The position numbers were made by a program, and so were the translations under genes. The notes under the pieces are model-generated. The model saw nothing but the letters and a program-made list of their open reading frames with translations. It had not been told where the DNA came from and did no database searches. 64,000 nt of DNA from Candidatus Nitrospira neomarina (GTDB taxonomy: Bacteria > Nitrospirota > Nitrospiria > Nitrospirales > UBA8639): assembly GCF_032051675.1 (NCBI RefSeq), contig NZ_CP116968.1, positions 1,426,001 to 1,490,000 of the forward strand, in the 5' to 3' direction. This document shows positions 1-8,595 of the stretch, piece after piece (position 1 is the stretch's first letter; the number at the start of each line of letters is the position of its first letter).

Positions 1-1
1 T

Positions 2-2707
2 CGGAATGGCGTCATCAAGATTGCTAACGAATATCTTGAAGCCAAAACTCAGCCGTTGAGGGCCCATCCATTGGCCGCATTTATCCGTGATGCACTACCC
101 AAGGAAATCGGGCATGCGGTCAATAGGACAGGGGATGAACAGCAGCTTATCGTGCAGGGGACGAAACTCCCTGGCAATTGGGCTTCGGTCCCCTGGATTG
201 GGATTATGGATACCCGTCTTACGGACAGCATTCAACGAGGGATTTATGTCGTTCTGTTGTTTGCTGAAGATATGCGCACCGTCTTCTTCAGCCTTGCAAT
301 GGGTGTGCAGAATACCTCTCGGAGGACGCAAGCCTCGTGGCTTCGCCAGATTCCAAATGATTTTCCTCCGCCGGAGGGGTTTGCCACAGGTCCATTACCT
401 TCTGGGTCACTTGCGGCACAAGGAATCGGCGCCCGCTATGAGCAAGCTGTCGTTTACTTCAAGAAATACCCCCGCACCGAACTGCCGGATGAGATTAAGC
501 TGGAGGCAGATCTCCTCGTCATTTGCAATCTACTCCGGCGTATTGGTGATAGCGGACAATACCGAATTGCCAATGCCGACGAACAACCCGAAGTAATATC
601 TATTACCATTCAGGGCCGTGATTTTCAATTCTCAGCAGATGACGTTGAGCACGCCTTTGCAAAGACGACGGAACCGCAATGGAAAGACAGACCCGGGGTT
701 GAACCGTATTGGCATGTCATCGTTGGTGATGAGAGCAAGCCTGTCAAAGCTGTTTTTCGCAATCTCCCCGGTGTGTCAGAGGGCTTCGACTTCACAAAAG
801 ACGCCGCAGCACGGGCTTTCGAGCGCTTGAGTTTTGAAATTATCAATATCAAACAGGATCCGATGGTAGGCGAGCTCTGTCTACTCGGCACGTGGACTGA
901 CGTTGATGAAGAGGATGCAGTCCAGGTTAGAGCCGCTATTGCCTCCAAAAGCGCATGGGCTAGCTGGTGGAGTTTCCCGATTCGGGAGGAGTTCCACTCA
1001 AAGCTTCAACAACCGTTCTACTTTTACGTCAACGCTGGCAAGCAGAGCTTCCCTTTTCGTATGAAAGTTGAGCAATTTCAGACAAGCCGCGGTAATGAGG
1101 GGATGGCAAGCCCATGGCCAGAGATCACTGACGCTGAGTGTGTCGGTAAGTTACGGGCCGGACCCAAGAACTCCGAAGTCTTCAAAACATGGCTCTATGT
1201 GACGGAATTTGAATCGCTGGCCCCGCCGCTCACGTTGGATAGCTTTGACCCTGCGCTAGGGTCGAAGCGAACGGCACTTTTAAACCAGAGTGCATTTGGT
1301 TACGCATATCGGAAAAACTCTGTCGCTAACGAATTGGCACAACACCCACAGATCCCTCTCAATTTAATCCTCTATGGCCCGCCGGGCACTGGCAAAACAC
1401 ACTGGATGCGCCAGAAGTTCGCTGACTATACCAATGAACCAAGCGATGTGGACCACGAAACTTGGATCCAGGAATTACTCACCAACTATGGATGGCGTCC
1501 CGTGATTGCCGCATCGCTCGCCGAACTCAAGCATCCAGCACGGGTACCAGAGATTCGCGACCACCCCTGGGTACAAGCTAAGACGAAGCAACGTGGCCGA
1601 ACCGCGGCAGCGGTTCATGCCACGCTTTGGGGCTACCTGCAGGAACACACGCCCGAGACAGTTCCTGCGGTAAAAACCAGCATTCGCCGCCCCCCTTTCA
1701 TCTTCTCGAAGCGCGGCTCTGGTGAGTGGGAGTTGCAACCAGACTGGCAAGAGCTCGACGAGGAATCTGCCGAGCTCGCGCGCTTACTACAGGCAGGGCC
1801 TAGCGGAGCAATGGAGCCAATCCGTCGCTACCGCGTGGTGACATTTCATCCTTCCTTTAGCTACGAGGACTTCATTCGAGGGATTCGCCCTGTTGCGACT
1901 ACGGAGGATGGCTCGACCCAATTTCGTATAGTCGATGGGGTGTTCAAGCAGATCTGTGATGAGGCTCGCGCAAATCCGTCCAAACGCTATGCTCTCTTTA
2001 TCGACGAAATCAATCGTTCCAATATTGCCAAGGTATTTGGCGAATTGATCACCTTGATCGAGCCAGACAAACGGGCCGTCTTTGATGCGAAAGGGCGGCT
2101 GATAAAGGGAATGACGGTTCAACTGCCAGGGAGCGAGGGCGCGGATGTTGCTGAACCCCCTTTTGGCGTGCCAGCCAACCTAGATATCTTTGGCACTATG
2201 AACACAGCGGATCGGTCGATCGCATTACTTGATATCGCGTTGCGCCGACGTTTCGATTTCCAAGAGATGGAGCCCAACTACACTGTACTCGATCGGCTGG
2301 TTGGAAATGTGCATTTGGGTGCCTTACTGAGACGACTTAATGATCGGTTGGAATACCTACTTGATCGCGACCACCGCATTGGGCACGCATACCTCATCCC
2401 AGTGGATTCATTGGCTAATCTCCGTCGGGCGTTCAGTATGCAAATTATCCCGTTACTGCAGGAATATTTTTTCGACGACATGGGACGCGTAGCCATGATC
2501 TTGGCAACTAGCCCAAAGACCCCTCCCTTTGTCGAGTATGAGCGCCTCAGTCATGGCCAGCTGTTTCCGGGGACTCGTGCTAAGGGGCTCCCGCTCGAGC
2601 GGTCCCGTTACCTCGTAGGATTGGAATCGTCGTGGACGGAGGAAAGCTTTCTGGGCGTTTATGAATTACCAGCTGGTAGCGTCGAAGAAGAGGGAGAGCC
2701 TGCCTAG
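2..2707 (+). CDS. mcrB: McrB-like AAA+ motor of a type IV (modification-dependent) restriction system, 5'-truncated by window edge
   Basis: The frame is open to the left edge, so the true start lies outside; a TTG at 56 is only an internal candidate. The first visible residues (NGVIKIANEYLEAKTQPL, then HPLAAFIR) resemble the MrcB/DUF3578-type N-terminal domain. A middle part near visible residues 310-390, with WASWWSFP and FPFRMKVEQF, may be a modified-base reader of EVE/PUA type (inference). The C-terminal half is a McrB GTPase/AAA domain: Walker A GPPGTGKT near 459, Walker B followed by DEINRSN near 667, and the family signature GTMNTADRS near 731. McrB hydrolyses GTP to drive cleavage by McrC at methylated DNA. 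The nuclease gene follows after 3 bases, so the two form an operon. Confidence 0.9.
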   Translation, partial: RNGVIKIANEYLEAKTQPLRAHPLAAFIRDALPKEIGHAVNRTGDEQQLIVQGTKLPGNWASVPWIGIMDTRLTDSIQRGIYVVLLFAEDMRTVFFSLAMGVQNTSRRTQASWLRQIPNDFPPPEGFATGPLPSGSLAAQGIGARYEQAVVYFKKYPRTELPDEIKLEADLLVICNLLRRIGDSGQYRIANADEQPEVISITIQGRDFQFSADDVEHAFAKTTEPQWKDRPGVEPYWHVIVGDESKPVKAVFRNLPGVSEGFDFTKDAAARAFERLSFEIINIKQDPMVGELCLLGTWTDVDEEDAVQVRAAIASKSAWASWWSFPIREEFHSKLQQPFYFYVNAGKQSFPFRMKVEQFQTSRGNEGMASPWPEITDAECVGKLRAGPKNSEVFKTWLYVTEFESLAPPLTLDSFDPALGSKRTALLNQSAFGYAYRKNSVANELAQHPQIPLNLILYGPPGTGKTHWMRQKFADYTNEPSDVDHETWIQELLTNYGWRPVIAASLAELKHPARVPEIRDHPWVQAKTKQRGRTAAAVHATLWGYLQEHTPETVPAVKTSIRRPPFIFSKRGSGEWELQPDWQELDEESAELARLLQAGPSGAMEPIRRYRVVTFHPSFSYEDFIRGIRPVATTEDGSTQFRIVDGVFKQICDEARANPSKRYALFIDEINRSNIAKVFGELITLIEPDKRAVFDAKGRLIKGMTVQLPGSEGADVAEPPFGVPANLDIFGTMNTADRSIALLDIALRRRFDFQEMEPNYTVLDRLVGNVHLGALLRRLNDRLEYLLDRDHRIGHAYLIPVDSLANLRRAFSMQIIPLLQEYFFDDMGRVAMILATSPKTPPFVEYERLSHGQLFPGTRAKGLPLERSRYLVGLESSWTEESFLGVYELPAGSVEEEGEPA

Positions 2708-2710
2708 GCG

Positions 2711-4021
2711 GTGAGACCAGGCATGGCGTCCACTTATCTGACAGCCTTTGAGCATCAGCCTCTCACCGTGGGGTCCACCGACATCTGTGCAGATTTGACG
2801 ACGGGTGAGGCGGAACAACTTATTTTTCTTGGGGAGTTACGCCCTGGGTTTTGCAAACGGAGCTACCAGGCCATTTCCCTGGCGCAGTACTGCGGGCTAG
2901 TGGCGCTCGGCAACCGATCCCTTGAGATTCTTCCGAAAATCGACGATGACAACCGGCCGGATGAGTGTCGTGGGCTATTACTACGCATGCTACGAGAAGC
3001 AGCCGACATGTCGATCTTTCGTCATGTTGCCGTCGGTCACAATCTTCGACATGCCCCACTACTGGAAGTGTTTATTTCAGCATTCTTCGATATTGTGGCC
3101 TCGCTTGTTCGCGGTGGCTTGCTTCGGCAATATCAGGAACATGCGGAAGATCTTCGGGTGGTTCGTGGGCACATCATTACAAACCGCCAGTTCTCAGTCC
3201 ATGCCAACCGTCCGGATATTGTTGCATGTCGATTCGACGAACTGACAAGTGACAATCTCTGGAACCGTCTGCTCAAGGTTGCCTTACAAACGGTTGGGCC
3301 GTGGATTAGTAACACCGAATTGTATCGACGGTGGATAGAACTTAAGCTCGCATTCGATGAGGTTGCGGATATACATGCGAACGTGCAGATGTTGAATCGG
3401 CTCGTCTTCGACCGCCAGGCAACACGCTATCGGTTAGCCATCGACTGGGTAAGATGGATTCTCTCGCTCCTCTCCCCCGATCTTAGGGCCGGAGACAACG
3501 CCGCGCCCGGATTACTATTCGATATGAATGTGCTTTTTGAATCCGTCCTTGCTGCCTTGATAGGGCGAAATGCTATAGGTGCAGGTCTAACCTTGTTCGC
3601 CCAAGAAACTGAAAAGTATCTGGTAACCGTCCAAGAAAGTGGTGGGCACCGCGCGTTCGGCTTGAGACCGGATCTTGTTATCCGTCGTTCCGAGCAAGTG
3701 ATTGCAATTGGAGACACGAAATGGAAACGGCTCGTGGTCAGAAAAGACGGATATCTGTTACCACCCACCCAGGATCTCTATCAAATGCAAGCCTATGCCG
3801 CAGCATATAGCTGCGAGAACCTTGCCTTGATTTATCCATGGCATAGCGGATTGGCAGGTTCAAAAGAAACTGCATTTGAGTTACCACGTGTTGGTGAGAT
3901 GCAGCCAGTTGTCCACATCCTCTGTATCGACTTGCACAGTGACCCATTTGTATTAATCCGCGGCCTGAACATGTCGGAACTTGTTAAACTGCTGCCACGA
4001 GGCCGGGCTTCCAAGGCTTGA
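2711..4021 (+). CDS. mcrC: McrC-like nuclease subunit of the McrBC system
   Basis: 436 residues from GTG at 2711; an in-frame ATG at 2723 (MASTYL) is an equally good start. The N-terminal half matches the McrC fold that docks on the McrB ring. The C-terminal half has a PD-(D/E)xK nuclease core: LRPDLVI near 317-323, then GDTKWK near 333-338, giving the Asp and the DxK pair. It starts 3 bases after the McrB stop, consistent with translational coupling. Known role of the family: DNA cleavage between two modified recognition sites after McrB translocation. No truncation is visible, so the pair looks functional apart from the window cut in McrB. Confidence 0.88.
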   Translation: MRPGMASTYLTAFEHQPLTVGSTDICADLTTGEAEQLIFLGELRPGFCKRSYQAISLAQYCGLVALGNRSLEILPKIDDDNRPDECRGLLLRMLREAADMSIFRHVAVGHNLRHAPLLEVFISAFFDIVASLVRGGLLRQYQEHAEDLRVVRGHIITNRQFSVHANRPDIVACRFDELTSDNLWNRLLKVALQTVGPWISNTELYRRWIELKLAFDEVADIHANVQMLNRLVFDRQATRYRLAIDWVRWILSLLSPDLRAGDNAAPGLLFDMNVLFESVLAALIGRNAIGAGLTLFAQETEKYLVTVQESGGHRAFGLRPDLVIRRSEQVIAIGDTKWKRLVVRKDGYLLPPTQDLYQMQAYAAAYSCENLALIYPWHSGLAGSKETAFELPRVGEMQPVVHILCIDLHSDPFVLIRGLNMSELVKLLPRGRASKA

Positions 4022-4075
4022 ACAATACTTATCATTTTACCTCAATACAATAATGATAAAGCAGCCTTCGATGTC

Positions 4076-4399
4076 ATGCCTGTTTTACCTGGCAAAAAAG
4101 ATATGGGGAAACTTAATAAGAGCACGCAACAGAACATGACCCACGATAATTATATGCGCCTGGCCATGGCCATGGCTCAGAAGGTCCCCCGATATCCCTT
4201 CGTCGCCGTGATCGTCCGACGGGCAACCGGGAGATATCGGCAAAGTTTTGACCGGCTTCCAGAAGTAACTCTAACAACCTCAAGCCGTGGCATGAAAACA
4301 ATCCAGGAATTCTATTGGCTAGTGGATGAACGCACACAAAGAGTGGTCAGTTGGAAGACTGAGGACCCCCAGGCAATGAAAGATGGACCTTTGCCATGA
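4076..4399 (+). pseudogene. Chimeric ORF carrying a duplicated N-terminal fragment of the downstream deaminase
   Basis: Residues 20-54 (NMTHDNYMRLAMAMAQK and onward to RRATG) closely match the start of the intact deaminase at 5203; the DNA identity covers about 4133-4235 and stops abruptly before the zinc-binding residues. The rest is unrelated: from an internal ATG at 4292 it reads MKTIQEFYWLVDERTQRVV and ends MKDGPLP. No deaminase activity is possible because the HxE and PCxxC motifs are absent. The stop overlaps the ATG of the next gene (ATGA at 4396-4399), so the 3' part may be a leftover small gene that was once coupled to the DUF6883 gene. Confidence 0.6.
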
Positions 4400-4728
4400 A
4401 ACTCTCAAATACCGCCAGGGCTATTGTGGATGTCAGAAAGCTTCGCGACTATTGTCTCAGCCGTGAACATCCGCGAGGTCAACACAAAGCCCGTGTCTTT
4501 CAGAGCGCCTTGGGATGGACTGCGGCCTCGGCAGAAGAGGTTCGTCGAAGGCTACTTGAAGTCGTACAGAAGGAAGAAGCCACTTTCCTCGGTTCAGATG
4601 ACTATGGAAAGCGGTATGCGCTAGACTTTTCAGTACACGGCCCCGCTGGGCCAGTAACCGTTCGGAGCTTGTGGATCGTCCGCCGTGCTGAGGACTTTCC
4701 ACGATTCGCCTCATGCTATATCCTATAG
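4396..4728 (+). CDS. DUF6883 domain protein
   Basis: 110 residues. The pattern KLRDYCLSREHPRGQHKARV followed by FQSALGW is typical of DUF6883, a small family of unknown biochemistry that often sits directly before a DUF4926 gene, as here. It begins inside the stop of the preceding ORF (ATGA overlap) and ends 15 bases before the DUF4926 start. The pairing of two short coupled genes in an accessory region recalls toxin-antitoxin or effector-immunity modules, but that is inference; no catalytic motif is recognised. Confidence 0.7.
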   Translation: MKLSNTARAIVDVRKLRDYCLSREHPRGQHKARVFQSALGWTAASAEEVRRRLLEVVQKEEATFLGSDDYGKRYALDFSVHGPAGPVTVRSLWIVRRAEDFPRFASCYIL

Positions 4729-4743
4729 GAAGGAGATTACCTC

Positions 4744-4953
4744 ATGATTCAAGATATTCGTGTCCTGGATGTGGTCGCCTTGACTAAGGATATTCCTGAG
4801 AGCAGCTTGCTGCGAGGACAAGTGGGGACCGTGGTGGAATCCCTTGGACCAGATATGTTTGAAGTGGAATTTGTGGATAATGACGGCCGAACCTACGCGA
4901 CGCTCCCCCTGAATTCCAGCCAACTCCTCGTGCTGCATTACCAACCTGCGTGA
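4744..4953 (+). CDS. DUF4926 domain protein, partner of the DUF6883 gene
   Basis: 69 residues, compact all-beta SH3-like pattern (DVVALTKDIPE, GQVGTVVE, FEVEFVD) that defines DUF4926. A strong ribosome site (aaggag, 4730-4735) precedes the ATG. It follows the DUF6883 gene by 15 bases and is probably co-transcribed. A diverged paralogue without a DUF6883 partner lies at 8241. The function is not known; an antitoxin or immunity role is a guess from the gene pairing. Confidence 0.75.
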   Translation: MIQDIRVLDVVALTKDIPESSLLRGQVGTVVESLGPDMFEVEFVDNDGRTYATLPLNSSQLLVLHYQPA

Positions 4954-5202
4954 CCGTATGTAGAAATGGCCTCCATTGTCGTCGTCGGGGTTAGGTCCTG
5001 CATTCACACATGATCTACCTTGCCCCTAGCCCTTCACTTCCTTCTCCATTACCAAATTTTTCTTAGCTGCACCGTGTTGAAGTGGGAGGGACTTTTTCTT
5101 TTCGTTTTCCTTCGGTTTTGATCGGATGAGAGAAAAGAATCGGGCAACGGCAGAGATGGATTTCAGAAAATACAGAAACAAACAGTGGTCTTTCCTTAGA
5201 GC

Positions 5203-5676
5203 ATGCAAAAAACTAAAAAGAACATGAGTCCCGATGAGTATATGCGCCTGGCCATTGCCATGGCACAGAAGATCCCCCGGTATCCCTTCGGCGCCGTGAT
5301 CGTTCGACGGACAACCGGAGAGGTCCTCGCGAAAGGGTATAACCGTTCTTCCCGCAACCCTACCCTCCACGGCGAAATCGATGTGATCAATCGTTGTGCG
5401 GCCAAACATGGACCTGTGGATTGGACGGAACTGGACTTGTATACAACCGCCGAACCGTGTCCCATGTGTCAGAGTGCGATCGAGTGGGCGGGCATTGCTA
5501 CCGTGTACTTTGGGACGTCGATTCCGTTTCTCCAACAACTTGGTTTTCGGCAAATTGATATTCGAGCCGAAGAGGTGGCGCGACGAACTCCTTTTCGGAA
5601 CACGAGAGTGATTGGGGGGATTCTAGAGCAGGAGTGTAATGCGTTGTTTGAGGAGGTGCAGCGCGAGGACATTTAG
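5203..5676 (+). CDS. Nucleoside/tRNA-adenosine deaminase family protein (cytidine deaminase fold)
   Basis: 157 residues. Zinc-site motifs are complete: His56 and catalytic Glu58 in HGEIDVI, and the PCPMC motif with Cys86 and Cys89. The C-terminal FGTSIPFLQQLGF and VIGGILEQEC segments resemble GuaD/TadA-like free-base or nucleoside deaminases more than TadA proper, so the substrate is uncertain. The start is ATG 5203; ATG 5224 (MSPDEYM) is an alternative, and neither has a strong ribosome site. A truncated copy of its first third lies upstream at 4076. A structured repeat begins one base after its stop codon. Confidence 0.85.
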   Translation: MQKTKKNMSPDEYMRLAIAMAQKIPRYPFGAVIVRRTTGEVLAKGYNRSSRNPTLHGEIDVINRCAAKHGPVDWTELDLYTTAEPCPMCQSAIEWAGIATVYFGTSIPFLQQLGFRQIDIRAEEVARRTPFRNTRVIGGILEQECNALFEEVQREDI

Positions 5677-5677
5677 A

Positions 5678-5870
5678 TGCCGGGTTTCGACCCCGGACGA
5701 CGAGCCACTTTTGTTTCGGCAAAAGTGACCAAAACCATTGACGCCCCGTCTGGCTTTTTTGAAGAGGAGGGACGCGAACTTTTTGAAGAGCGGCCCAACT
5801 CGCATGGCTCAAACAAGGGCCGCTACCTGCGAAGAGCGTCCCTCCCGGGGGCCAGCCGGCAGGCGTCGGA
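5678..5870 (+). repeat. Structured repeat, copy 1
   Basis: Full copy of the dispersed family. First hairpin CCGGG/CCCGG around a TTTCGA loop. Second hairpin has arms CACTTTTG and CAAAAGTG around TTTCGG, so the stem sequence differs from most copies (GGTCCTTTTG/CAAAAGGACC) but still pairs, apart from one mispair at its base. Long-range arms GGAGGGACGC and GCGTCCCTCC are intact. It begins one base after the deaminase stop. Confidence 0.9.
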
Positions 5871-5879
5871 ACAAAATGA

Positions 5880-6064
5880 AAGCGTATTGAGGCAAACCCA
5901 CGGACGGTGGTCCAACTCGCGGAGTTTGTCCTGAGCCAACGCCGAAGGGCTCAAACAGTGCCCGCCTTTTTCCCGGTACCGTTTGCACTGCTTGGCCATG
6001 CCACCAGGCCAGGGAGCCTAGCGGGGAAGGTGAATGAAAAGGCCACCAGATCAGCCGACAGGCG
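5880..6064 (+). repeat. Variant (type B) repeat unit following copy 1
   Basis: Lacks the two 5' hairpins but ends like the family (cagccgacaggcgtcgga). Its middle matches the variant middle of the copy at 10438: ggctcaaaca, then tgcccgcc, then the gccatgccaccaggccag segment. This implies an alternative module of the same element. Confidence 0.65.
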
Positions 6065-6093
6065 TCGGACTACAGACGAAAAGTTCATGCTTG

Positions 6094-6195
6094 AGGTCCC
6101 GCCTTGCATTCACAGTTACTTCCAACCCCCTTCCAACCTTCCGCAAAATTTAGAATAGTTAACTTTTCTCTGCGGGTTCTTCTGAGGGAAAAGTT
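6094..6195. repeat. Diverged low-copy repeat (one of three)
   Basis: Resembles 7356-7457: shared ggtcc-gcctt-cattcaca start, a pyrimidine-rich centre and a tctgcggg(t/c)tctt 3' part. The first 25 bases or so also occur at 4993-5017 (aggtcctgcattcacaca). Each lies just outside a gene or repeat. Origin unknown. Confidence 0.45.
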
Positions 6196-6297
6196 TGACC
6201 CCTTCGGCATGCCTCAGGCCAGGCATCGCGAGTTTGGTCGCCCCACTTCATTGCACTCCTGGATAATGGTCATGGGGTCACCCATGAGCAGGCTGTC

Positions 6298-7047
6298 TTA
6301 GGCCAGATTGTTCATTAATCCCAAACCGCTGATGAGGACGAGCATTCCTCCTATGACCTGCTTGAACCACTGATCGTTTTTCAAAATCGCATCATGAAAT
6401 TTGAGTCCGATCACATGGCCGATGGCTGCGATGGGAAGGAGCGTCAGGGCGGTGAGCAGATGCAGCTCGACTCCGAGTATCACGAAGGTACTCATTTTAA
6501 TCGTGACGATGGTAAACCAGAGAACGTACAACGTGTTACGTAGTTGATTGGTCGCGACATTTTTCATGGTGACCGCAACCATCAGTGGTCCACCGGTCAG
6601 TGACGTTCCCGCCACATACCCACCAAGCGCAAGCAACAGCCTGTCGCTCCAGCTCTTTTTGCTATTGATGGAAAGATTCAAGAGCCACATCAATCCATAC
6701 GCGAGTGAGATGGAATAAATAAAGATGAGCAGCCACTCAGTCGGCAACGTAACCAGGCCAAACACACCAATCAAGGTCGTGGGGATGACAAACAGCGTGG
6801 CGTGCCCCAAATAGGGCCAATCGACATCGTGAATACCGGTACGTAAGGTCAGAGCCGAAAAAAACAGGAGATGCGATCCGATGACCGGCAACCAAAATAG
6901 TGGTTGGTCATAGAGAAACAGCATGAGTGGTAGTCCAAGCGCAGCACCACCGAACCCAAGCCCGCTGCGTACAAACCCTGTCCAGATAAACAGGACTCCC
7001 ACGAGGAGTAGCTGAGTGATCGTGAAGTCAAGGAGGATGTTCGTCAT
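6298..7047 (-). CDS. TauE/SafE family membrane permease
   Basis: 249 residues from the chosen ATG at 7047 (MTNILLDFTITQ); an upstream start at 7128 would add a charged, non-homologous leader. About eight hydrophobic segments. The first helix with GFGGAALGLPLM and the internal repeat SLTGGPLMVA fit the TauE/SafE (DUF81) fold. Members export sulfite, sulfoacetate or related organic anions, or are of unknown substrate; the substrate here cannot be told. It stands alone between repeat units with no partner gene, so it is probably a mobile accessory gene. Confidence 0.8.
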   Translation of the reverse strand: MTNILLDFTITQLLLVGVLFIWTGFVRSGLGFGGAALGLPLMLFLYDQPLFWLPVIGSHLLFFSALTLRTGIHDVDWPYLGHATLFVIPTTLIGVFGLVTLPTEWLLIFIYSISLAYGLMWLLNLSINSKKSWSDRLLLALGGYVAGTSLTGGPLMVAVTMKNVATNQLRNTLYVLWFTIVTIKMSTFVILGVELHLLTALTLLPIAAIGHVIGLKFHDAILKNDQWFKQVIGGMLVLISGLGLMNNLA

Positions 7048-7842
7048 GGATCGTGCGTTTGCTGAACAAAGCCGCCAACGGCGTTCCCGGCCTTCACGCT
7101 CGCCGCTGAAGCCAGCTTTGGCGCGCAAGCGGCCGAAGCCGCCGCGCCCAGGTCGGTTGCCAATTTTGAGTTCCCACGTACTGTCCGGAAGACGGTTTAA
7201 GTCAGTGTATACAGGTTATATCATGCAACACATCACTAATTTTCGCTGCAAAACTTCTCAACGTACCATTTCTCTCACAGTCAGATCTGTTTTAAAGAAT
7301 TATCTATCCCCTACAGGCAAAGCTGGCCACATAAATTTGAAGTGTTACAGGTCTGGGGGTCCGGCCTTTCATTCACACATACTCCCAGCTCCCTTCCCAC
7401 ATTCCGACCTGTTCAGAATGATTCACTGTTTTCTGCGGGCTCTTGGGGGAGAGGTTCTACACAGCGAAGATGGATGCCCGCTGAAAAATGGCGGGCATGA
7501 CGGAGTAAGAGGAAGAACCAGGCTAAAGAGTTTGGGGCTGGATTGAGGATGTCACGCCTTGGCTAGATCCTTCGCCGCTGGCTCAGGATGACAACTTCTT
7601 CCAGGACGTGCTCCATGTAATCCCCTGCGGGATTCCTAGGACATCACGAAAAAAATGATGGAGGTCTGGTGTTGGGTGGCGCCATGATGGAGCAGAGAAA
7701 GATTATTCTTCCCGCTTCTTGAATAGTTTTTTTCTTTGCATGCGTACGCTATGATGGACGTATGTCTTCCCCCTTTACCGGTACGGATTTGATTCAATGA
7801 AGGATTTCTGTTCCATCTTGATGCCGCACTGATTCATTGAGG
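7048..7842. other. Gene-poor stretch upstream of the permease
   Basis: Open frames here have no protein-like character. It contains the diverged low-copy repeat at 7356-7457 and, at 7568-7594, the phrase atccttcgccgctggctcag(gatgac), which recurs in slightly different form at 9099-9121. Otherwise nothing recognisable. Confidence 0.5.
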
Positions 7843-7941
7843 ATGGATTTCCTTTCCACCAAAGAGGATTTTCTAGCGGTGATTACCGTCTATCTCCCCC
7901 AACCCGATCAGTGGTCGCCCGACTATCGAAGGAGGCGTTAG
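7843..7941 (+). pseudogene. Remnant of a DUF4258-type toxin (C-terminal tail only)
   Basis: The frame ends VITVYLPQPDQWSPDYRRRR, which is the characteristic tail of DUF4258 proteins (VxTVYxPxxxxWxxDxRRR) encoded directly before YgiT-type antitoxins. Only 32 codons remain from an ATG at 7843, so the body of the toxin is lost. The stop (7939-7941) is 2 bases before the antitoxin ATG, the usual spacing of an intact pair. Confidence 0.7.
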
Positions 7942-7943
7942 TT

Positions 7944-8177
7944 ATGGAATGTGTCCATTGCAAAGGCCGGATGGTCCGAGGGACCGCCCCATTCAGTTTG
8001 GATCGAAATGGTTATCATGTGTCCTGGGATGCTGTTCCTGCGTGGGTCTGCTCCCAATGCGGCGAGCCCTACTTCGAAACACGTGAAGTTGAACTAATTC
8101 AGAAGGCTTTGTCTGGCCTCGACCGTGAAAGCTCGGCGTTGGCTGCGTCCGGCTCCTCTCCATCACCGTCGAAGTGA
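7944..8177 (+). CDS. YgiT-type zinc finger protein, antitoxin of a DUF4258 pair
   Basis: 77 residues from ATG 7944, with ribosome site aggagg at 7930-7935 inside the toxin remnant. Two CxxC knuckles (Cys3/Cys6 in CVHC and Cys36/Cys39 in CSQC) bind one zinc, as in the N-terminal domain of MqsA/YgiT antitoxins. The helix-turn-helix half of MqsA is absent, which is normal for this short subfamily. With the toxin reduced to a tail, this antitoxin appears to be orphaned. Confidence 0.8.
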   Translation: MECVHCKGRMVRGTAPFSLDRNGYHVSWDAVPAWVCSQCGEPYFETREVELIQKALSGLDRESSALAASGSSPSPSK

Positions 8178-8240
8178 AAGACCATTGAGCGTGAAACCTC
8201 GGTTGGTGACGGCCTATCCACGAGAACAGGAGTCTTGACC

Positions 8241-8471
8241 ATGATCAAAGAACATGACCGGGTTGTTTTAGCTGTTGACGTTCCCTCTGAAGGCCTTGTG
8301 GCCGGAGATGTCGGGACGATCGTTCATGTCTTTCGAGACAATCAGGCCTATGAGGTGGAATTTGCTACCCTGGAAGGAAAAACCGCTGCAGTCGTGACAT
8401 TGGAGGTTCTTCAGGTTCGTCCGGTTGGCAAACGCGAGATCACTCACGCTCGTGAGTTGGCTTCTCGATAA
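8241..8471 (+). CDS. Orphan DUF4926 domain protein
   Basis: 76 residues from ATG 8241, with ribosome site aggag at 8228-8232. DUF4926 pattern HDRVVLAVDVPSEGL, AGDVGTIVHVF and YEVEFATLEG. It is a diverged paralogue of the protein at 4744, but no DUF6883 gene is adjacent; the upstream neighbour is the YgiT-type antitoxin 63 bases away. Function unknown. Confidence 0.75.
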   Translation: MIKEHDRVVLAVDVPSEGLVAGDVGTIVHVFRDNQAYEVEFATLEGKTAAVVTLEVLQVRPVGKREITHARELASR

Positions 8472-8595
8472 AATCCTCAAGCTGCGTCACCGATCTGCTC
8501 CTCGGAACGTTGAGTTTCGCTTATCTCTCTTTTTACAGCCGAACAGTCGCAAGATAAATTTCACAGAAGCCGGCTGGAAAAAGTAGGAGGACCGT

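Noticed and set aside
7016-7546. Plus-strand 176-codon frame over the permease 5' region
   Set aside because: Composition is not protein-like and it overlaps the start of the TauE-like gene antisense.
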